Of a DNA stretch of 64,000 nt, positions 29,001 to 41,000 are shown in pieces. The stretch is from the NCBI RefSeq assembly GCF_902459465.1, contig NC_047080.1:10638866-10702865 (forward strand). Direction: 5' to 3'. This stretch comes from Asterias rubens. Its lineage: Eukaryota > Echinodermata > Asteroidea > Forcipulatida > Asteriidae. Under the pieces are notes generated by a model. That model saw nothing but the letters and a program-made list of their open reading frames with translations, was not told where the DNA came from and did not search any database. The stretch's first letter is position 1, and each line of letters opens with the position of its first letter. The position numbers were made by a program, and so were the translations under genes.

Positions 29001-32000
29001 GCATGGCCAGACTCTAGGTGGAGGGAAAACAATATTAAAATTAAAAACAATCTTATATTATTATATGTCCCTAATACAGACCAACAATTTTGTACACAGA
29101 CCATTCCCATCTTGTGCACAAAATACTGATAAGAAATAAAGTCGCCACTACCATCAGTAGTATTATCATAATAAGCTTCTTCCAGCCGTGTTTGCGTCAT
29201 ACCTTCACAATGCGATGACGTAAACCTAGCGTACTTATATAAATCATAAGAAGCTCCAATTTTTATTCCATTTCAATTAAAATCTCAACTGCAATTTGTT
29301 TTTATTGTTCAGAAGAATAAAAGAACAAAGACTGAGAGCATTTAAAAAATCAATAACAGGAAGTGACTGGAAATCTGCCGCTCAGTAGTCATGGTAACAC
29401 TCCTTTGTCATGTTCTCAACAAGTTTGAACAATTGTAGCTGTGAGAAAGCATTTATTTTATTTATTAAAGGACACTAGCAATCAATATCCAATCCTGTGT
29501 TAAACACAAACTACAGTGAGCACAGACTGCCGATGGGAAAGTATGAATTTCATTGTACTCAAATATTCCGTCGTCATTTGTTCAACAAGTTTTAACAATT
29601 GAAGCTGCGAGACAGTGTTCTATTCGCCTTGAAGACACTACAAGCAACACGACCAATCTTGTATTAAACTGAACTACAAGTAGCACAGATTGCAGAATCG
29701 GCAAGTGTTACTTTCAAAATACTCAATAATAAGTTTTAACATTTGAAGCTGCACGTCCATTCTTGCATTAAACACGAACTACGGTGAGCACAGATTGCTG
29801 ATCAGCAAGTATAACTCTACAGAATTCCTTTTGCTCATCGAAGCGTCCAAAATGTATCTCGTCGGTGTTCTCTTCTCGTTTCTAATCGGGAACTTTACAA
29901 CCCTGGCAGCTGTGTGCCCTACTGACTGGTGGCAACACGGTGAGTCATGCTACTTGCTGATAACCAAAACTAGGAACTGGACTGCAGCCGTTCAAACGTG
30001 CGAGGGGTTGGGGTCGACCCTCGTCGTTCCAAAGTCCAAAGAAGAACAGGATTTTATCTGGGACTATCACCGACATGAGTTCTATTACGATGGTGAAGTG
30101 CACGAAAGTTTGTGGGTTGGCTGCAGCGACGCACAAGACGAGGGGACCTGGGACCCATGTCCACTCCGAGATGCAGTTGACGGTTTCCAAAACTGGCTGA
30201 GTTTCCTGCCCACAACTAGTACATACTTAAATTGTGCTTGGATGGCAAAATGGGATGATGGTACATGGTATAATGTAGCATGTGAATTCGCTTCTGCAAC
30301 CATGTGCAAGATTGATCTAAACGACATTGCCACCATGTCTGACACTGCCACTGGAGTCACTGCTGTTACCGACACTACCCGCACTGCTGCTGCCACCGAC
30401 AACTCCGCCGCAACTGTAATCATCAACACTGCTGTCACTGCTGCCACCAACACTGCTGTCACTGCTGGCACAGACACCCCTGTCACGGCTGCTAGCAACA
30501 CCACCGTCACTGTGGTCACCGACACCACCGTCACTTCTACCACAAACACCGCTGTCACTGGCAACGTCGTCACCGCCAACAACAACGCCAGCACTATTGC
30601 CGCCACCACCAACACCAACACCACTGTCACTGCTTCCAGCGGCAATGCTGTCACTGTTGCCAGCGACACCACTGTCACTGCTACCAACCCCACTACCACT
30701 GCCACCAGCAACCCCCCGTTCGCAGTCACTGCTATTGCCACCGCCACTACCATCACAGGTACCAACGCCACCACCCTAGTCACTACAGTGGCCACTACCT
30801 CCAACACCACAACCCCCAACAACACCACCCTTGCTGTCACCGCACTAACTGACACAGTCGATGCTGCTGCTGCCACTACAAACACCACAGTAGCCACCAA
30901 CACCCAGATGACAGCCCCCACCAAGCTCATGCCAGTGTTTTGCTCCCAGATGGGCCCTGATGGACGCATGGAGTCCAAATGCTTGCTCAATCACGTCATG
31001 AAGGAGCTACGGGCCGATGGCGTGGTGTCATGCGGGAAGGCGTGCCGATCAGAGCCCCAATGTCGCTCCTTCAATCTGCTGATGGAGCAAGGCCCAGGAA
31101 AGATGGTTTGTCAGCTGAACAACGCGACTCGTCACGAGGCGGCTGATGATAACATGAAGGCAAAAGATAAATGCCACTTCTTTGAGCTGTAGAACAGCAA
31201 CCGAACAGCCGGTCAATGACAGCAAAGATTTTCCTCTTTGATGTGTCTAAGACTCGATACAGAACTTTGCTTTTGATCACTTATTATTGTTTCAAGGAGC
31301 AGCTTGTAAAAAAGACTATTAGATTGTAATTCAGTCAATAGTTTAACTTGAAAAAAAAAACAAAGCCACATGACTTCAGTAACTTTAAATGTATTGCGAT
31401 CTGTAAAACAGTTTGGTGAAGTAGTTCATAGAAAAACTAAAACACAAATCAAATAAAGGGACAACTTACTTAAGAAGGTATGGAATTGTATTTTATGCAT
31501 TTCTGAAGAAAGCGGATTAAGATTGTATGCTACTGAGTAGCAGTGACACATAAAGATGACTCAGCCACTATTGAGCTGAACTGATACAAACTATCTTTTA
31601 CAGGTCACAGCCAAGGCTGTGCTAAATTCAAAAACGCCACAAACATTCTGTCGCTAATTTCATAAACTCTGATACAATAGGTACAAACCTTCTTTTTTTT
31701 AGCTTTTAAATGTTTTAAAAATAGAATTACCTGAAGCAAACTAGATATATTTGTGGAAAATAAGACAAAAAGTAATTTTCCTTTATTTTCCCACAGTTAT
31801 CCTCCTTATTTTAGGGTGCCTTATTTACTATCTAATTACTTTTCAAAAAAAAAAAAACTCTTGAATTGTAGTTTTAGAAAAAAATGAGCTAATATTTTTG
31901 TATCATAGAAAGGTTTCAGGCATGAAGCCTTTCTCGACAATTTCATAAACTCTGATACAATAGGTACAAACCTTCTTTTTTTTAGCTTTTAAATGTTTCA

Positions 32001-35000
32001 AAAATAGAATTACCTGAAGCAAACTAGATATATTTGTGGAAAATAAGACAAAAAGTAATTTTCCTTTATTTTCCCACAGTTATCCTCCTTATTTTAGGGT
32101 GCCTTATTTACTATCTAATTACTTTTCAAAAAAAAAAAAACTCTTGAATTGTAGTTTTAGAAAAAAATTAGCTAATATTTTTGTATCATAGAAAGGTTTC
32201 AGGCATGAAGCCTTTCTCGACACCTTTTTGCTTCTGCATGTGCGTACTCCACATTACTAGGCATTTTTGCTTACACATCTAGCGCAGAAATTTGGTACTT
32301 GTACACTAGGTGGAGAATGGTGATTGTAAGCACACAATTCGCAGAACTTGATGACATTGGTACAAACAATGATTAATAAGATCTCTTTTATACTTACTTG
32401 TCCCCAATCCAAGGCTCTTGGTCATCGCTGTGTTCAGAGCCATCATTGCTACCTGAGGTTGAACAAAAATGGATGTCCAGTGAACACAAAGGGCCATTCA
32501 AGATGCGACTGATTCCGTAAACAAATGCAATAAACAAACTTAAAATTTTTATTTACCTCTTTTTAGTAACATTTTTTTTTTTTTTTTTTCCCCCCCCCCC
32601 AAATAAAATCAAACAAAGTCACAGAGTCATGCACTATGATTTATTTTGTTTACAACTCTCATAACTTGATTGCCTTTTTGGTATTTTAAAACTTTGGTCC
32701 AACTACTGGCCTTGGTGCCCCCTTCAAAGTCTGGCTCACTCCCAAGCCTAAGTGGCCTTGCCCTAAAACATGTGTAATTCAGGCCTGTGCCCAATTTCTC
32801 AGAGCTGCTTAAGAAGAAAATACTGCTTAAAAATCCCTGCTAAGCAATAAAGAGCAGGACACCAGTCACAAATTGTACATGTGAGATGGTATTTTGGGCT
32901 GGTAACCTTATTCTGTTGAGCCTAATTTTGTTGTGCTTAGCTACTTTTTGTAGCAGGGTACCAGTCACAAATTGTACATGTTCGATGGTAATTTGGCGTG
33001 TAATCTTTTACTGGTAAGCATAATTTTGTTCAGCTACTTTTTGTGTTTAAGCAGCTCCATGAAATCGCCCATGAAATCGGCCCCTGGGACATTTTGCTTA
33101 CCTATTGTCATCCCGTTCATTGAGCCCTCTATTGAGCTGGTGATGGAAGGATGACCACGAGAGCTCGTCTCCTCAAGTAAGCTGTCGTCTAAAAGATGCC
33201 GGGGACCGTTGCCGAAGTGACAATTCGATAAACTGGGATGGACGGAACGAGAAAGAGGAAAAAAAACAATTTAAGATACGTGAATAATTGTGAACGAGAA
33301 CAATTTGGAATGTTCGTGGAATCATTTGGTTCCCAAATGTTCGAGACTTGCACACAGTGACAATTCGATAAACTGGGATGGACGGAATGAGAGAGGGAAA
33401 GAGCGAATTAAGAAAACCCTGAGCAAGATATGAAGAATGTAGGAAGAGAAACAAATTCTAATGAGCATGGAATAATTTGGTTCCCCAAAATGTTGAACAC
33501 GTTTGAGACTTGCACAGTTTATAATGAAACGAAAACCATAAAAGCAATAAGGTTATTGTCATGCGAATACATGTAAGATGAGATCCCACAATAATAATAA
33601 TAATATTAAGTTCTTATATAGCGCATTTCACAATAAACCGTATCAATGCGCTTTACATTAGTGCCCTGGTCATAGGGCCAATAAACATCCCTTTAATCTT
33701 TCTCAGCTCCCATTAGGGAGTACATGTATACAGCCCCGAGCTGCCGTGGCGCTCCGAAAGCTTGTCATTCACAATATCAACCTCTACCCTCGCAGGTACC
33801 CATTTATACCCCTGGGTGAAGAGAAGCAATTATAGTAAAGTATCTTGCTCAAGGACACAAGTGTCACGACCGGGATTCGAACCCACACTCCGGTGAATTA
33901 GCACCAGAACTTGAATTCGATGCTCTTAACCACTCGGCCGTGACACAAACAGTGTCCACAGGATGACCAGTGTTCGTTCAAAGTTGGGCCTACCCTGGGT
34001 GATAAAAATCAACAAACTTGACCGACTTGGGTTTGTCCTTTACTCTTTTAGAAGCCAGAAGGACCAGTTACATAGCTTTTCATTTCACAAGTGAAGTCTC
34101 GTAAGTTTTAACTCACCATAAAGGCTCAATAGCTGTGTGAGATACAAACCTGTCAAGGAGAGAAAACAAGAAAACAGTCAAGATAGGCAATATCTTTTTA
34201 TTAAATAGATTTTAGAGAAAAAAAATATTGTTGTGTATACCGTTACACCGATGTGTATTATTAATCAAGTCGCAGGTAAAATTTTACAAGTCAGGTCAAG
34301 TCACAAATCACATGTCTCAAAATAAGCCCACTCCCATGATGTGGAGGAAAAAAACATGAGACTATTGGACCTCTTCAGTTGCTAGGTTTATTGCCCGATT
34401 CTAAGTTTGGTAAGATATACTTACGTCGTTCCTAAGCTTTTCGTCTTCCGATGACCGGGAGTAAATCTGGCAGCGGCTTGAGGGGTTGCCGGGGTAGACT
34501 TCCCTGGTGATGACCCTCTATCTACTATGGACAAAAGTGGAAAAAGAAAACAAATCAGAGAACAGACAAATCTGTCGTAACATCATTGACTGAGGAAACA
34601 CCACTCGAAATAGAAGTACGGGTCGTACAACTTGGGTTATTTATAGGACACAGTTGATGCTTGAGCAATAGACGTTTGTCATGCTACCTCCATCTTGTTC
34701 ATGTTCCACATATCAAATAACAATAATGATAGCTAATATTCATTGTGCAAATAGGGACCACGCTATTTTGTTCTTCCAGCCTTGATTCCATAACATTGAT
34801 ATCAATGGGAGAAGGTCAAGATGGCCGCACCATGATGAAGGTCTATAGACCAAGGAGAGGTTTGATAAATACCTGATGTGTCTAATTCTTCCCTTGATTT
34901 GGACACGTTGGACTGTTGGTTGATGGGCTCAATTTGCAACGACAATCTGTGAAGGAAGAAAAGATCAACCAAATCATCAAATAACACTTCAAAACATCAT

Positions 35001-38000
35001 TACCAGGTACTTGTGTTAACTGACATTAACCACATATTAAATGATGAATTAAATCAAACACTGTGCCAAATATCAAGCACCAAATGCATTTGCACCACTA
35101 AGTGTTAATGGTCAGACAGTAGGAGGGTTAAAATTTGAATGCAAACCACTTACAGTTTGATCTTGGAACATTTCTCACAAAAAAAAACAAAAAAAAAACC
35201 TTTTAGCCTTTGAGAAAGACTCTGCTAGGGGCGAAACGTCAGGCCACTAAGTTTTTGCATTTAAACCACACATCATTTCGGTTGGTAAGCAGTTTGCGGT
35301 AGCTAATTCTTTTTTTAATATTAAGTCCTGCAATATTCTGTTTCTTACTTGTAATTGTCCTCTTCTACAAACTTCTGAAGCTCATCGATGTAGCGTACTG
35401 ACTTTAGGTAACTCTGTACATAGGGTAGGTGTTCAATGTCATAGGTCGACAATTGGAATTCCGCTATCGTCCGTAACACATTGTTCATCTAAGCATACCA
35501 CAAAAAGGAAAACTTAATTTGGGAATGAACATTGAAACTGAAATATAACCAGGGATCATTACAAAGTATACGATACAACCTGATCATTGGCAGGCAAAAG
35601 CAAAACTTGCATGACTTGTAACACATGGGTCTAATTTCCTGGAGCTGCTTAAAGGGTCGGGGTATTTTCTTTTCTAACACAAAACACAATGTCCACAGAT
35701 TTACATCAAACTTACACAGTTTGAAAATAATGTGATAGTAGAAAGCTTCCCTTAAAATATTACTTGCTGAGGTGGTGTAGATTTTGAGAAATAAGTAAAA
35801 CAATGTCACAAAAATTATTTTTTCACAAAACTTGCTCTGTAAAACATTCAGTTAAGGAATTCGGTTAAAATTTCAAAACTTAGGGCAGCTTTGGAACTGA
35901 CCTTACTTCTCCGAACTCTAAATAACCTTTTTTTTTTGATGGGGGGAGGGGAAGGGGGTAGAATAGTTCTCAAACTTACCTTGCGGGACCTTCTTTCACT
36001 GTCAATCCCGCCGGTACTAGGGTGAGCTGCGTCTATAAAAATAAGGTCTTGGAGGTACAAACCTGAGAGTGAGTGAAACAAAAAGAATAAAATGACAAAG
36101 AGGTTCTAGAACAGGGCAGGGTATCGTTAGCAAGGTTAAATCACAGTGGAACCCAATTCCAGCACTTTTAAGAAACTTGGGTTTCCATGAATATTAGGCC
36201 TCGAAATAAACCATGGCGCCCACGACAATTGCCGTGATGCCTGGTGCTTTTGCTGTGGTGCCCTTTTAGTACCAAATTCAAATATAAACTTACATTTTTC
36301 CCATAGTGCCCCTACCCGGGGAAAATTAATGCAAGGCAAGTCCATGTTCCTTTTGCAAAGGGAACTTCCAGTGGAAACGAACAACTTCTGAAGATGCACC
36401 AAAGCCAAAACCAGGGCAACAGAGGCAATGGCATCTATGACCTGTGACCTGTGACCTGTGGCCTCTGGTGTTTCACAATTGGCCGCTTTGAACTCACCTA
36501 GGTAGGGGATACAGGGTAGTCTGACGATGTCCATGTGCTCTCGTAACCTTTGCCGATTATCGTCTTCTGTCATAAGATCTGCTAGCTTCTCACAAGTCGA
36601 CCTCTCCTTCTTGTGCAGAAGCTGAGGGGAGAACACATTAATAGAATGCAATCAGTGAGTGGAAGCTTGATAAGATTGTGTACAGTTCAAACATGTGAAA
36701 AAACTATCTATGAGACTTGACACCCCCTTTGGATACGTGGAATGGCCCAGTTTAGGAAATCAATGAGTACGACTCCTCAAGGGTCATTACACTTTGGATA
36801 AATGGCTCAATTGGTCATTGAATGGTTGATTAATTTGTACTCCATCTCCCTCGACTGTTTTAAGCAATTTTTTTACTGAAGTAAGCAGAATAATTGGATA
36901 CCATTTTAATAAACCACAAGGAAAACTGCCTGGGTAAATTTTGAATAATTTGGGGATGAACAAAGTATAATTTACTAGAGTGGGAGACCACCACTATATG
37001 GCTTGCCAGCTCAGTATGCAGAGCAAAGGAGAACGTTACTCAGGAGGTCATCGGTTCAAATCCCACTCTAGTCCATCTTTTCTTTGTTCAACCCCAACTG
37101 AGTGAGAAAGTAGTTGAATACTTACGTTCCATGTTTTACTCAATCTGAAGATGGGTGCACTGTGCAAGGCCGATATGACTGCCATTAACGAGTGGTAGTT
37201 ATTCAACTCGTACAGTTTCTGAAATCAAACATTCAAATTTTAGAAAGCATTAAGATTCATCTTCAGATGAGCGGTCAGTATGAACAGGGGCCAGCTGCTT
37301 AAGCAAAATAAATTGCTTATTTTACTGGCCAAAATTTCATGCCATATACATGTTCATTGCTTGTGACTGGTATTTAGCTGTTGTTTACTTAGCACAACAA
37401 TTGAGTGGAGTCTTGACCAGTAATCTGATTTTAATAAGCAAGGATTTTTTTTTGCTTCAGCAAAATTTTGTGCTTAAGCAGCTCTATGAAATTGGGCCCT
37501 GATAGTGATTTTGTATCAGAGGGTGTCATGGCAGAGCGAAGATAGTGAAGTTCTGGTGGTTTAGTCCTTGGGGTGTGGGTTCGAATCCCGGTCATGACAT
37601 GTGCCCTTGAGCATGACACTTCACTACAATTGCTTCTCTTCACCCAGGAGTATAAACGGGTACCGCTTTGTATCGCTTTTGTAAAAAGCGCTTTATAAGT
37701 AAGGTTATTATTATTATTATTATTACCTGGGAGGGTAGAGGTTGATATTGTGTTTGAAAAAGCCTTCTGAGCAGCACGGCAGCCGGGTACTCACCAGGGA
37801 GCTAAGAAAAATTAGGGGTTATGGGTTAACTGTTAACTCACCTTAGCTATCTTGACAAACTGTCCAACGATCTCGGCGCGTATCTTTAACGACTGCGCTG
37901 TCAGGATCTCATGTACAACCCAGAAACTTACCTAAGGATAGAAAGAAGAAAAAATGTTTAGACACAATCAAAAATGGCTTTATATAACTTAGGGTATTTC

Positions 38001-41000
38001 AAACTCTCAATTAATCATGTACTTGGCGCAGCAAATTTAATAGACTGATCCATTAAGCTCCGCCCCTTTGCGTACTGACCAATCACAACCCATTGCGCAA
38101 CCAAAAGTCCGACACTAAAAAGTCTGACATGCATGCGCGTATGCTTGGCGCGCGCGACACAGTTGTGCAAGAACGGCATTGGACAGGCTCACGTGTTCTC
38201 GCCCACACGTGCCCACACGTGCGCCGTGGATCGGTCTATTATATCGTCGGGTATGGACTGAACATCATTGTGGTGAGAACAGATGAGCATATTTCCTTAC
38301 ATGATTAAACCGTCTGGTGAAGGCTACGATGTTGGGACAAAGGTTGTTTTTGTCTTTCCCCGACCACGCACAACTGGTCAACTCCTGCAGAACAAAAATA
38401 AAAGAAAAAAAGGAAAATATTAGTTTTTTACTTGTTTGATTCTTGTCTGATTGGGTTTGTAGCTCATAATATTTACTTGACCGGAATTTGTTTTGCAAAA
38501 CCATAATCTAAAAGAGATGAAATAGCACTTTAAAGAGAAGATCTATCTCATCTATCTTATGTGCAAGTATACTTCAAGAAACATCAGAATTTATCAGTCT
38601 CATCAAAAGAAATGTGGCAACCGTTAACATTAGCCAATAGGAAATGCACTGATCTTGATGAGCTAGTGTTTCTTTCAGGAATTCAAGGATATAAGAAACA
38701 AAATCTATTGTTTCCACATGTTTGCAACGACATACGTATGTAAGGTCATGTTAGAATCATTAGTTAATGTCATTAGAAAAACGATGTAATTAGTCAATTT
38801 TCTTTTAATTAAGTACAAATGAAAACCAGCTTTGGGGTGTGAAGTCATTGACTCAAACCGTTCGTGAGCAACCAATGTCATAACTATCTCACAGTTCACG
38901 TAGTCCCACTCAAAGGAGTCAATATTTGTATACTAAGAAATTGAGTCCACACGGACTGCAAAATCATGAAAATATCTAACTTGAAAAAGTCTTTGAACTT
39001 TAAAATTTCTATTGTGTTTTTCAGTTTGTGGCTTTAAAAAAAAAAAAGTCTTTGAACTCCTATGGTGTTTTTCAGTTAATGGCTTTAAAAAAAATAAGTC
39101 TTTGAACTTTAAAATTTCTGTGGGGTTTTTCAGTTAATGGCTTTAAAAAGAAACGAGACGTCACGTTGCATTATATATAATTATGTCCAGTATGTACTAG
39201 ACTGGTCAGGTACTATTCCCACAGGCATCATAAACAGCCTGGGTACGTGCCAAGTTATATTATATTGTACAACAACCCAACAAACAAGTTAAAACTGCAT
39301 GAAGCAATTAGTCTGAGAAACTGACACAAACACAAAGCAGCAGTATCCCTTAAGGAGATGGCAATTAAAGGCTGGCTGAAAAGGGGGGAAAAGTTAATAC
39401 CAAAAATTCAGCTTCATCCTTAAAGGGGATATCTCTCACTTATAAAATGTCTGTTTTTTTTTACATTTTTACACGGAGGCCACAGAGGCAAGTCATGGCC
39501 TTTGTTGCCCTTGTCTTGGCCTTGGTGCCCCTTTAAAAGTTCCCCATATAGACATTAAGATTTTCCAATGGAAGTGCCCTTTGCAAAATGAAAATGGCCT
39601 TGCCCTCTCAAAGATGAAATTCCAGGCCTGTTTTTAGGTAAAGTTCAGCAAATCATTCTCACTTAAAGGCAGTGGACACTATTGGTAATTACTCAAAATA
39701 ATTATTAGCATAAAACCTTACGTCTGAGGTAACGTACTTTTCGAGAAAGAAGTAACTTTCCCCAAGTTTGATTTCGAGACCTCAGATTTAGAATTTGAGG
39801 TCTCGAAATCAAGCACTTGAAAGCACACAACTTCGTGTGACAAGGGTGTTTTTTCTTTCATTATTATCTCGCAACTTCGACGACCTATTGAGCTCAAATT
39901 TTCACAGGTTTGTTATTTTATGTATTGTTGAGATACACCAAGTGAGAAGACAAGTCTTTGACAATTACCAATAGTGTCCAGTGTCTTTTACCGGCGTTTC
40001 AGTTAGTGTAGGGAACATATCATAGAGCTGATTTTAAAAGCACAAAAAGCAGCTGAACATAAAAGCAATTATGCTTTCCAGAATAAGGTTACCAGCCAAT
40101 ACTCTATATCACACAAACTGTCTTTCAGATTCACTGGTTTCCTGATTTAGTTTTGCCGAACAGAAAATTGTTAAAAGAACTATTTTCTGAAATTGCGTTA
40201 CGGTTATCAATAATCTTTAGGACCTTTGGAACACGTTGCCTTGGATCAGTCGAGTAGGTCTTTGAAAAGCGTTTGTAATCGTTTGTTATAAAATGCATAT
40301 ATGGCCCGGGTAGAAAGATGTTGTAAAAGTAGAATACAATGATCCACACAAACATGACTCGAATATGCACGGTTTTCCTTTTACCTCGTTGACTAACACG
40401 GTGAGCCAAATTTGTGTGGATCATGGTATTCTACTTTTACAACAGCCTTCCAACCATGCATTTTATAACAAACTGTTACAAACACTTTTTATAGAACAAC
40501 TTGTCCGATCTAAGGCAACATGTTCCTTCAAAAGCATTTAAGGTCACATTTAAAGAAGATGAGGCAAGTTATTTTTTCTACCAGTGTAGCTTTCAGCCCT
40601 TCAGGGTTTGGAATAAATCAATTTATCCCGATATATTTTTTTTCACGCGCTTGCATCAACAACAATAAGGCCAGCCCCAGAGAAATAGTATTTGGCTCTT
40701 TTTGCAATTAATTATTTGGCATCCGGATTTATTTTTTATATTATGCAGGGGTGGAATGGTCGGAGAGGGGGGATTTGTGTGATTTATTGCGAGCGCTAGA
40801 ATTTGAAGAGGGCAATCATCTGAAGAATTTTCTAAACCTGCTCCGCATCTGTTTTGACGTGTTATGTTTTTAAGATTGAAATCCTCTGCGTGGAGGTGGG
40901 TGGGGGGAGTACATCTACACCTTATAGGGGATTCAATTTTAGAGCTAATTCTTTAAGAAGTATTCTTTAAGGGGCTGTATACGATTGGTAATGACTCTGA

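Noticed and set aside
30085-30990. 301-codon open frame on the minus strand
   Set aside because: It is the complement of the Thr/Ala-rich lectin repeat; its Val/Ala composition is an artefact of the ACC/GCC-rich sense strand.
33862-33945. Functional tRNA-Leu gene
   Set aside because: Mismatches in the anticodon stem and the attached SINE body and ATT tail point to a SINE copy.
36136-36651. 171-codon single-exon minus-strand ORF
   Set aside because: Only 36498-36621 is a real exon (RALGPS); the rest reads through the intron and a MITE copy.
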